NCBI GenBank assembly: GCA_045612485.1
Contig: JAZKZE010000083.1
Span: 1-8,816 of the forward strand
Direction: 5' to 3'
Source of the DNA: RGIG5327 sp045612485
Lineage (GTDB): Bacteria > Verrucomicrobiota > Lentisphaeria > Victivallales > UBA1829
DNA length: 8,816 nt
Shown: piece by piece, positions 1-6,084 of the stretch
Layout of the letters: the number at the start of each line of letters is the position of its first letter
Position numbering within the stretch: the stretch's first letter is position 1
Notes under the pieces: model-generated
Seen by the model: the letters and a program-made list of their open reading frames with translations, nothing else
Databases searched by the model: none
Told to the model about the DNA's origin: nothing
Made by a program: the position numbers and the translations under genes

Positions 1-12
1 TTTATAAAATAA

Positions 13-67
13 GGTATAATTCTCCCCTGTTATGACCTGTTATACCTCCAATATTCAGCTCAAACAA
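13..67 (-). promoter_or_regulatory. Candidate leftward promoter with overlapping inverted repeat
   Basis: On the minus strand TTGTTT (67-62) is followed after exactly 17 bases by TATAAC (44-39), a plausible sigma-70-type promoter for a gene lying left of the window. The -10 box is inside an 8-base perfect inverted repeat, AGGTATAA at 12-19 and TTATACCT at 40-47. Direct copies of CCTGTTAT lie at 26-33 and 36-43. Overlap with the -10 would suit a repressor site. The target gene is outside the window, so this stays tentative. The rest of 1-68 shows no coding frame that I trust. Confidence 0.3.
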
Positions 68-68
68 T

Positions 69-111
69 AAAAAAGGCTGTTGCTCACCTTTTTTGAGGTT
101 TTGCAACAGCC
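69..111 (-). terminator. Rho-independent terminator of the GH4 operon
   Basis: Read on the minus strand, GGCTGTTGC (111-103) pairs perfectly with GCAACAGCC (83-75), giving a 9 bp stem with a 19-base loop that can form a small inner hairpin. It is followed at once by TTTTTT (74-69). It begins 41 bases after the GH4 stop codon. Downstream on the plus strand there is no immediate T-run, so it is oriented to stop leftward transcription, although the preceding A-run on the plus strand gives it a partly bidirectional look. Confidence 0.88.
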
Positions 112-151
112 CCATCAACATTTTTTCCGTAATCAAAAATATTTTTACCTT

Positions 152-1537
152 TTATACAAAGTATTTTTCTGCTTGCAGCATGTGGGGATCGAGATCGGAA
201 AAGAGCCGGAACATCTCCCTGAAAAAATCTTTTCTTTTGTCAGAAAAACGATTGAGCGGATAGGCATCCAGTGCATTGGCAAAAAGTTCCGGATCCCACT
301 TTGCAATGGCTTCCGATTGCAGATATTGAAATTCTGCAAGAGAGGCAACAAGTCCGTAAAATGGTGCCGGAATATATTGATCTGCCACCGGAATGATCTC
401 TTTTCCCTGTATATCCATGGTATATTCCAGGGGAATATCATCAGCAAAGCCTTTTACGGCTCCGTAATTGGGTCTTGTGGCAACGATCCGCATTTTCTTT
501 TCCCCGGAGAGGGCCTTGAAAACAGGAATGGTTATATCTGTAACACATTTACCGTATAATCCGCCTTCAGTATTCCAATCCACTGTTGCAGGATTATTCG
601 CAGAGTATATAAACTCATCATAGCTTTTTCTGATATGTTTTTTCTCTCTTTCCTCCGCTGCAACAGGGTCAAAATCCTCTCCCAGACCGTAACGGCGGTA
701 TTGGTAGGAAAGTTCATCATCAGGAAAAAGACAGGCAGTTCCATCGCTTTCTGTGGAAAAAATTACTTTTCCATACCTTTTGAACATACGGGTGATCGTA
801 AGCTGAGCGTGTTCCATGCCTTCCTGAAGGTATTTATTTTCATTGGGAAGAGGTAATATTTTCCAATTTTCCGTAATGTGCCCGGGAAAGACTTTTTCAT
901 ACATATCCTCCCCATTGTATGTTCCGCGGAGTATAATGGACATGTGATTGACTCCGGCTGCAACAACATCCCATAATGGATCACATTCATTTCTCCCCAG
1001 TATTCTGGTGAGATCCCATCTGTGATTGGAAAATCCGCCGCAGATCCCCAATGCCTTTATTTTTGTATTGGTATTGACCAGGTGGGAATAAACTGCCACA
1101 GGATTGGGAAAAAGAAGCATCAGAGCGTCAGGGCAGTACTGTTCCATTTTTCTTGCGATGTTCAGGATCGTACGCCCCAGACGCAGGGAAAGAAATGCGC
1201 CATTTATGGAGAGATTATCTGTATAGATATAGCCGTATTTATTGGCGAGAAACATCGCCTGTGAATGGGTGGGCTGCCGTCTTGCCCCCATCGTAAGATA
1301 CATGACATCCGTCCCCGGAAGGGAAGAATCCAGATCGTCGCTCCATACGACATTACAGTTTATATTCCTGTATTCGGGACAGGCGAGGATCAATTTTCCA
1401 ACGGCTTCTGCACGGGATAATTCCCGGTCAATGAGGCAGATCTCCCCGTTTACGAAAAAAGCGGGTGCATTGGAAAAAATCCCTCTGATAATAGGGAGAA
1501 GACGCAGAGAACCTCCACCTAAAAAAGTTACTTTCAT
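152..1537 (-). CDS. Glycoside hydrolase family 4 (NAD- and metal-dependent glycosidase)
   Basis: Encodes 461 residues, normal for GH4. These cytoplasmic enzymes cleave glycosides by an NAD-dependent oxidation/elimination route and need a divalent metal, usually Mn. Visible are an N-terminal Rossmann loop FLGGGS (5-10), the acidic LIDRE end of the second strand (35-39), CPDALMLLFPNPV around the Asn-Pro motif (N145-P146), the metal-site Cys166 and His198 (GVNHMS, 195-200), and a late RPNYG segment (355-359) resembling the family's C-terminal Asn-x-Gly motif. The residues after Cys166 are CGGF, unlike the family motifs I know (CHSV, CHGx, CHEV, CNVP, CDMP), so the substrate cannot be assigned. 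There is no signal peptide. The start is supported by AAAGGA (1553-1548) and lies 14 bases after the stop of the DUF4838 gene, so it is the last gene of the operon. An alpha-uronidase of the LplD type is a guess from context. Confidence 0.9.
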   Translation of the reverse strand: MKVTFLGGGSLRLLPIIRGIFSNAPAFFVNGEICLIDRELSRAEAVGKLILACPEYRNINCNVVWSDDLDSSLPGTDVMYLTMGARRQPTHSQAMFLANKYGYIYTDNLSINGAFLSLRLGRTILNIARKMEQYCPDALMLLFPNPVAVYSHLVNTNTKIKALGICGGFSNHRWDLTRILGRNECDPLWDVVAAGVNHMSIILRGTYNGEDMYEKVFPGHITENWKILPLPNENKYLQEGMEHAQLTITRMFKRYGKVIFSTESDGTACLFPDDELSYQYRRYGLGEDFDPVAAEEREKKHIRKSYDEFIYSANNPATVDWNTEGGLYGKCVTDITIPVFKALSGEKKMRIVATRPNYGAVKGFADDIPLEYTMDIQGKEIIPVADQYIPAPFYGLVASLAEFQYLQSEAIAKWDPELFANALDAYPLNRFSDKRKDFFREMFRLFSDLDPHMLQAEKYFV

Positions 1538-1551
1538 AATAATATTTTCCT

Positions 1552-3924
1552 TTATTTTCTGTTCAGTTTTACTTTATCCCTTGTAAGCACCACATAATCA
1601 ATATAGAGTTTATTGGGGGATTTGGAACCTTTCACATAGGCAGGGCCTGTAAAACGGGCGGAAACATATACATGCCATTTGTTCCCCTCTTTGATCCCGT
1701 CGCTCAACTGCCAGACACCCACAAACGGGATTTGCAGAATCCAGCGGAACGCCCAGAAGAAAGATCCCGGCTGAATATCGGCTCTTCCTACATAGATCCA
1801 GTGATATTTTTCATCCTGGTAAACTTTTTTATTACTGTTGTCCAGACTTTGTTTGGAAGCAAAGTCATATACTCCGAAAGAGGAAGGTTTGTATTGCTCA
1901 TATTGGGCGGCAAGAGCCGGAGGTGGAATGGCCGCACGTTTTGCCGGAGAGGACGGATCATCTTCATAGATCACCTGATTCGGCTTGTGGGAATATTCCC
2001 GGAAATGAGGCCAGCCGTAAACAAAAATACGGTCTTTGGGAATATGCCTGAATTCAGCAGGAGTTTCCACAATGATCTGGGAAAGTTCAAATTCCCGGAT
2101 CATTTCTTCCAGTCTTTTAAATACTTTCTTTCTGTGCTTTTTAGAGACCAGTGTTTTGATCCGTTTTTCCGCTATCTTTTTATACAGTGTAAAAAGTTCT
2201 TTTCTTTCTTTTCCTTTCAAAAGCCCCTGTTTGCGCAGTGCCGCACCGAGAATGATCATTCCATCCTGTTCCACATGGGTTCTGTATATGGTTCCGGGTC
2301 GGGTCTCTTTCATGGCTTTCTGCCATAATTCCAGAACAGGACGGATAAATTTACCAGTTTGATAAGAACGCTCCTTTATCTGCAATATCATTTTATTGGG
2401 TTCACTTTTTACCCCTTTACGGACTCTTGTAAGGATTTCTGTCATACTTTTTTCCGCCGGCCCGTAATAATGATGCATAAAGTGTTTGATAAGTTTTTCC
2501 GGCTCAAGGGAAGGGTCGATCAAAAGTCTTTTCCCCACATAATATTGCAAATCAAGAAAAAGCTGGGTGGCACCATAGATAATGACACCATCCTGCATTT
2601 CCGATATGTAACGTACAGTTCCTTTGGAGTGGAAGTATTTAAGATCAGCAGCAAGAGAATCCACTACCGTTTCCAGACGGGGCGGCACAGTCGTAGCCCC
2701 CATATTGTGATAATCCCACAAAGAGACTCCATGAGGGGTGACTTCAGTCCATCTTTCATATATTTTTCTTCTGGCGGTATTGAATTTTGAAGTAAAAGGA
2801 CGATAAAGATCTCCTTTGGAATAAAGATCACACCATTCACAAATAAGATTTTTATGAGGACGGAGGGTTTTGGGAACTTCTTCTGTGGATACATAGAAAC
2901 TTGCACCGATCTTTATCTCCGGATATGTCTTGTTGATCTCCTGTACTACTGCATTGAGATAATGGATAATGAGAGCAGACTCATTTCCCTCCTTTTCTGT
3001 CAATTTTTTACAATCCGGACACAGACAGATAAAATTAGTACTGTCCAACTGACTTATTTTATAAATAACAGGCCATTTTTCCTTTGGCAGTGCTGCCCGG
3101 TCTTTTTTGATATATTTTTTCAATGATTCAACGGTGATCTTTACAATATCCTTATTGGTCATACAAAGCTGGCTGCCCACATATTTGTTTTTCCCCAGAA
3201 ATCTTTTCCCTTTTTCATTCATGGAAAAATATTCCGGATTCGTCTTGAAATATTTATCCGGATCAACAAAAAAGTAAAGATTGTGTCCGGCATTGTATAG
3301 GGTACATACATCATACTGGATCGTCCCTTTTATGGCGGATTCCCGGTTTCTTGTATTGAAAAGGCGTCTTTTTTCTATCAAATGCTGTGCATAATTTCTG
3401 TTGCCGCCGGCGATACCGTCATATATGGTACGGTGGAGAAATGCGGGCTTTCCCTGAATATAAAGGTCTTCCGGGATGAGCAGAAAAGTTTTCTCCGGAA
3501 TAACTTCCACATCCAGTGCCGGAAAGGATACTCCGGCAAATTTTTCCATCAGTTCATAAACTGCGTACAAACTTCCCTGATTACTGCCGCCGGCAAGAAT
3601 GATTTTTTCGCCCGCCTTTTTAACAAACCATTCATCCGGAGCAAATTTTGAAAAATCTGCTCCGGCTTTTTCTGCTTCAGGGGTTTTGCCGATAATGAAA
3701 GAGGGTGTCTTTACTGCTTTTGTATAAGGTTCCGGAGTAAATTTTACTTTTGTCATCTTCTCAAGGATATACCCAAGTTCTTTCGCGGCAAATTCCTGTC
3801 CTTTGGCGTAGTAGATTACTGGAATATTCTTTCCGCTTTTTACCAGCGGAAAAGAGATCTCCTTTGCTGGAACGGTTGCGGAAAGACCGAGAAACATTGT
3901 AAAGATCAAAAACATTTTTTTCAT
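1552..3924 (-). CDS. Exported DUF4838 protein, GH67-like putative glycoside hydrolase
   Basis: Encodes 790 residues. I chose the ATG at 3924 because AGGAGA (3939-3934) sits 9 bases upstream, a signal peptide follows directly (MKKMFLIFTMFLGLSATVPA, cleavage likely near 20/21), and a longer reading would overlap the pseudopilin gene. Residues about 25-145 resemble the N-terminal domain of alpha-glucuronidases, including GGSNQGSLYAVYELME (112-127). The DUF4838 region, about 160-480, has YNAGHNLYFF (210-219), the Cys-x-Cys-x2-Cys signature (300, 302, 305), CEWC (362-365) and SEMQDG (441-446). Glu363 and Glu442 are candidate acids only by position. A helical section follows, then a beta-rich tail of about 150 residues with many Trp/Tyr that may bind carbohydrate. 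The family is biochemically poorly described; hydrolysis of an external, perhaps uronic-acid-bearing, glycan is inferred from the GH67-like fold and the GH4 neighbour. Confidence 0.85.
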   Translation of the reverse strand: MKKMFLIFTMFLGLSATVPAKEISFPLVKSGKNIPVIYYAKGQEFAAKELGYILEKMTKVKFTPEPYTKAVKTPSFIIGKTPEAEKAGADFSKFAPDEWFVKKAGEKIILAGGSNQGSLYAVYELMEKFAGVSFPALDVEVIPEKTFLLIPEDLYIQGKPAFLHRTIYDGIAGGNRNYAQHLIEKRRLFNTRNRESAIKGTIQYDVCTLYNAGHNLYFFVDPDKYFKTNPEYFSMNEKGKRFLGKNKYVGSQLCMTNKDIVKITVESLKKYIKKDRAALPKEKWPVIYKISQLDSTNFICLCPDCKKLTEKEGNESALIIHYLNAVVQEINKTYPEIKIGASFYVSTEEVPKTLRPHKNLICEWCDLYSKGDLYRPFTSKFNTARRKIYERWTEVTPHGVSLWDYHNMGATTVPPRLETVVDSLAADLKYFHSKGTVRYISEMQDGVIIYGATQLFLDLQYYVGKRLLIDPSLEPEKLIKHFMHHYYGPAEKSMTEILTRVRKGVKSEPNKMILQIKERSYQTGKFIRPVLELWQKAMKETRPGTIYRTHVEQDGMIILGAALRKQGLLKGKERKELFTLYKKIAEKRIKTLVSKKHRKKVFKRLEEMIREFELSQIIVETPAEFRHIPKDRIFVYGWPHFREYSHKPNQVIYEDDPSSPAKRAAIPPPALAAQYEQYKPSSFGVYDFASKQSLDNSNKKVYQDEKYHWIYVGRADIQPGSFFWAFRWILQIPFVGVWQLSDGIKEGNKWHVYVSARFTGPAYVKGSKSPNKLYIDYVVLTRDKVKLNRK

Positions 3925-3933
3925 TTTATATAT

Positions 3934-3939
3934 TCTCCT
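3934..3939 (-). promoter_or_regulatory. Ribosome binding site that fixes the DUF4838 start
   Basis: AGGAGA on the minus strand, 9 bases before the ATG at 3924. It lies between the pseudopilin stop (3949-3947) and that ATG, and argues against the longer in-frame start at 4008, which would add 28 residues before the signal peptide. Confidence 0.8.
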
Positions 3940-3946
3940 GCATAAA

Positions 3947-4774
3947 TTAAAAAGAGCCGGAAAAAGTACCCGGATCAAAGCCTGTAGCCATATATCCCGG
4001 AACATCACTTGCTTTGCCCAGAATTCCTACACGTTTGTTTTGCATTTGGCGGCAGTTATATTGTGCAACATGACCGTCCAGAAAGGCACAGTTGGTATAA
4101 CCTTTATCCAGTCTTAATGCTTCACTTTCTTTTACATTTCCCATTTTTCGTACGGGTTTCACGCCGTGCCGGTAGGAAAAATGCCCTGAATTATAGAGAT
4201 AATTTGATCCGGAACGCTGGGTATCCGCAGAATTAAGAATAAGAGAAGGGATCTTCATCAGAGACATTTTTCTGGTTTTGGCAATGGTGGGAAGAGTAGA
4301 AGCAAGTGCACTGTGTCCGGAAAGAGTATTATTCAATGTATAATGCGTATAAGGGGTGGTTTCATCCTCGGCGGTATATTGGTAATTGTCTGAAAAACGG
4401 TAAGGTTCAGCAGGACATACAAGAGTTCCGCGTGTCTGTTTCAAACCGTAAAAGGCAATACCGTAATTCTGTCCCTGATTCGTTTGCGGTTTACCGTCAA
4501 GATTCTTGCCGGTAAGGTAAGTGAACCATTGACCATGCGGGTGCCCAAAATTGTTGTAAGGAGTATGAGCAGGCAGCAGCCATTCCTTATTGTCATCTGT
4601 GTACATGGCAAGTGCTGTCTGAATTGTCTTTAAATTGTTTTTGCAGGCAATGGAATGAGCCATATTTTTAGCCCGTGTCAATGCGGGAAGAAGCATCCCT
4701 GCAAGAATGGCGATTATCGCAATGACAACCAATAGTTCAATCAAAGTAAAATTTTTACATTTTGAAACAGTCAT
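3947..4774 (-). CDS. Type II secretion/type IV pilus-like pseudopilin with DGHV motif
   Basis: Encodes 275 residues. A short positively charged leader (MTVSKCKN) precedes FTLIELLVVIAIIAILAGML, the class III prepilin signal and membrane helix (9-28), with the conserved Glu at +5 (Glu13). Then come C44-NNLK, CPAE (120-123) and near the C-terminus YRHG (His203) and FLDGHV (Asp233-Gly234), the pair that defines the H-X9-DG processing-associated family; here 29 residues separate them. The protein should sit in the inner membrane or a pseudopilus with its globular part outside. The leader lacks the usual Gly at -1 (Asn8 instead). The ATG at 4774 is chosen for its AGGAGA (4785-4780) and typical short leader. 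A TTG at 4837 with AAAGGAG upstream would add 21 residues and cannot be excluded. First gene of the glycosidase operon, so a role in substrate binding or enzyme display is possible but unproven. Confidence 0.9.
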   Translation of the reverse strand: MTVSKCKNFTLIELLVVIAIIAILAGMLLPALTRAKNMAHSIACKNNLKTIQTALAMYTDDNKEWLLPAHTPYNNFGHPHGQWFTYLTGKNLDGKPQTNQGQNYGIAFYGLKQTRGTLVCPAEPYRFSDNYQYTAEDETTPYTHYTLNNTLSGHSALASTLPTIAKTRKMSLMKIPSLILNSADTQRSGSNYLYNSGHFSYRHGVKPVRKMGNVKESEALRLDKGYTNCAFLDGHVAQYNCRQMQNKRVGILGKASDVPGYMATGFDPGTFSGSF

Positions 4775-4779
4775 TTCAA

Positions 4780-4785
4780 TCTCCT
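4780..4785 (-). promoter_or_regulatory. Ribosome binding site of the pseudopilin gene
   Basis: AGGAGA on the minus strand, 5 bases before the ATG at 4774. It supports the 275-residue product with an 8-residue leader over the TTG-initiated extension at 4837, although AAAGGAG at 4851-4845 is also well placed for that TTG. Confidence 0.65.
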
Positions 4786-4812
4786 GATTCAGGTTTGTTA
4801 AATGTCCATATA

Positions 4813-4938
4813 TTACTGTTTGGGATATGAAATCCAATCGGCATCTCCTTTGACCATATCCGGTGAAACTCTGTTGACGGTTATTCCCTCTTTTTCCAAC
4901 TCTATACGTTTTACAAGATCGATGATTCCTCCTGACTG
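4813..4938 (-). pseudogene. Apparent 3' remnant of an unidentified gene (41 codons)
   Basis: On the minus strand a frame with gene-like codons runs from about 4938 to a TAA at 4815-4813. It starts near Gln-Ser-Gly-Gly, continues IIDLVKRIELEKEGI and ends DADWISYPKQ. The same frame stays open rightward to about 5025, but there it turns into AT-rich sequence without protein character. No ATG, GTG or TTG with a ribosome site opens it: the only internal ATG gives 14 residues and lacks such a site. I read it as the C-terminal end of a lost gene, left in the leader of the pseudopilin operon. I do not recognise the family. Chance is possible because 41 stop-free codons are not extreme. Confidence 0.35.
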
Positions 4939-4964
4939 ATTATATGATTTTAGAAATGATTTTA
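4926..4964 (-). promoter_or_regulatory. Candidate promoter/operator of the pseudopilin-glycosidase operon
   Basis: A perfect TATAAT box lies on the minus strand at 4944-4939, about 165 bases upstream of the pseudopilin ATG. At 16-18 bp spacing there is no good -35 hexamer (CAGTAA at 17 bp). Instead, two direct copies of TAAAATCAT lie at 4964-4956 and 4952-4944, 12 bases apart. A good -10 with a poor -35 overlapped by repeats is what an activator-dependent promoter looks like, consistent with the divergent AraC gene. A perfect AGGAGGAA (4933-4926) lies just downstream but serves no start codon. Confidence 0.4.
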
Positions 4965-4996
4965 CTGTAAAAAATATCAAAAAACGCCGTAAAATA

Positions 4997-5025
4997 TTGA
5001 TTTTTCTACTTCTGTAATGTATATT
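4997..5025 (+). promoter_or_regulatory. Sigma-70-type promoter for the AraC regulator gene
   Basis: TTGATT (4997-5002), 17-base spacer, TATATT (5020-5025). Transcription would begin near 5032 and leave a leader of about 54 bases before the ATG at 5086. The surrounding sequence is very AT-rich, so matches arise easily, but both hexamers and the spacing are good. Confidence 0.5.
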
Positions 5026-5085
5026 TTATCACTGAATAATAAAAAATAAATGCTTAAAAAAGAAAAATAAATACGAAAAAACGAC

Positions 5086-5907
5086 ATGGATAAAAAATCT
5101 TTACCGGAAAAATTTTCTTTCTTCACCAATCAGGATGTGTTACGGCCTGATATCCGTTTTCTTTCCTGGGGGGCATATAAAGTGGATGACTGGGATTATC
5201 CCGATGTGTATCAGTCCTGCTGGATACTGCATTATAATATTACGAGGGGATTACAGATAAAAATCAATGGAAAAGAATTTTCCCCGGGACCGGAAAAAGT
5301 ATATATTTTTCCTCCATTTACCCGTTTTTCCGGTTATATGAAGAAACCTTTTTATCAGTTTTTTGCCCATTTTCATATAATAGAACCATTGAAAAAAATG
5401 AAACAGGAAATGATTACTCTCAATGCCTCATATATAAGAGAGCCATTGGAAGAGCTGGTAAAATATGTGGCAGATTTTGAAATGAGAAGTATTGTATTAT
5501 ACAATATCATTCAAATGAGTTATACAAGGATCCCAAAAAAATATTTTTTACCGGATAATAAAAATCTGATCGACCCGCGGATCAATGCAATTTTAACTTA
5601 CCTCGACCGGAACCCGGCTCTCAATCACCATGTAAAAGATCTTGCAGAAATGGCAAAAATGTCTGAAAAACATTTTCACAGATGCTTTCTTGCCTCAACC
5701 GGAGTCCTGCCTAAAGATTATATTCAGCAGAAAAGATTGAAATATGCAAGGGATCTTTTAAGTCAGACAGATAAAAGTATCGAAGAGATCGCAGAATGTG
5801 CTTCTTTTGCCAACAGATATCATTTTTCCCATGCATTCAAGAAAAATTATCTTTTTTCACCCGGCGAATATAAGAAAAAATACGGTTTGAATAAGGGGAA
5901 TAAATAA
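5086..5907 (+). CDS. AraC-family transcriptional regulator
   Basis: Encodes 273 residues, typical for a one-component AraC/XylS regulator that senses a small ligand, often a sugar, through its N-terminal domain. Residues about 20-110 are beta-rich and cupin-like, with GLQIKINGKEFSPGPEKVYI in the position where AraC-type arms bind ligand. The C-terminal DNA-binding domain spans about 165-267: a first helix-turn-helix near VKDLAEMAKMSEKHFHRCF (183-201), then the linker helix, and a second around SIEEIAECASFANRYHFSHA (231-250) followed by FSPGEYKKK (257-265), the usual signature ending. No clear Shine-Dalgarno site precedes the ATG (AAAAAACGAC), so translation may be weak, which is common for regulators. 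It is transcribed divergently from the pseudopilin/DUF4838/GH4 operon and is its likely activator. No convincing terminator follows, so some transcripts could continue into gnd. Confidence 0.92.
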   Translation: MDKKSLPEKFSFFTNQDVLRPDIRFLSWGAYKVDDWDYPDVYQSCWILHYNITRGLQIKINGKEFSPGPEKVYIFPPFTRFSGYMKKPFYQFFAHFHIIEPLKKMKQEMITLNASYIREPLEELVKYVADFEMRSIVLYNIIQMSYTRIPKKYFLPDNKNLIDPRINAILTYLDRNPALNHHVKDLAEMAKMSEKHFHRCFLASTGVLPKDYIQQKRLKYARDLLSQTDKSIEEIAECASFANRYHFSHAFKKNYLFSPGEYKKKYGLNKGNK

Positions 5908-5990
5908 GTTGTATGTTCTGTGGAACAGGAAAATTTCCATTCAATGGACAGGACTTTTGCAGGAACTCTTCTTCCGGAATGAAAAATTAC

Positions 5991-6019
5991 TTGAAAATTC
6001 ACCTTGGAAGTATTATATT
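5991..6019 (+). promoter_or_regulatory. Sigma-70-type promoter for gnd
   Basis: TTGAAA (5991-5996), 17-base spacer, TATATT (6014-6019). The expected start near 6026 leaves about 59 bases of leader. The remainder of 5908-6084 holds no coding frame; it contains short palindromes (TGTTC/GAACA at 5914-5927, GGAAAATTTCC at 5928-5938, TCCAT/ATGGA at 5936-5948) without a T-run. Confidence 0.55.
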
Positions 6020-6073
6020 TAAAAGAGTCTATTGGTAAAAATCTAACAAACTCAATCATACAAACTCCAACAA

Positions 6074-6080
6074 AAAGGAA
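6074..6080 (+). promoter_or_regulatory. Ribosome binding site fixing the gnd start
   Basis: AAAGGAA, 4 bases before the ATG at 6085. It decides for the 485-residue protein, which begins six residues before the Rossmann strand. Confidence 0.75.
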
Positions 6081-6084
6081 AAAA

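Noticed and set aside
80..559. A 159-codon plus-strand frame across the terminator and the GH4 3' end
   Set aside because: It runs through the terminator hairpin and antisense to a clear GH4 gene, with no family-like sequence.
1672..2328. A 218-codon plus-strand frame inside the DUF4838 gene
   Set aside because: It is antisense to a gene with signal peptide, domain motifs and ribosome site, and is rich in Phe/Ser typical of shadow frames.
3925..4008. N-terminal extension of the DUF4838 protein to an ATG at 4008
   Set aside because: It would overlap the pseudopilin gene by 62 bases and bury the signal peptide; the start at 3924 has its own ribosome site.
4897..4933. Perfect AGGAGGAA as ribosome site of a small gene in the operon leader
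   Set aside because: The nearest start codon at usable distance is TTG followed directly by TAA in its own frame, and the next in-frame TTG is 26 bases away. It is noted only as an orphan site.
4971..4997. AAAATAT direct repeat with 20-base period as an AraC half-site pair
   Set aside because: The spacing suits AraC dimers, but the sequence is so A/T-rich that seven-base matches are expected; the TGATTTTA elements are better candidates.
5050..5070. Six-codon frame (MLKKEK) upstream of and in frame with the AraC start
   Set aside because: It has no ribosome site and lies in A-rich DNA where such frames are expected by chance.
5914..5948. Short hairpins after the AraC gene as an intrinsic terminator
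   Set aside because: Stems are only 5 bp and no T-run follows, so termination there is not supported.
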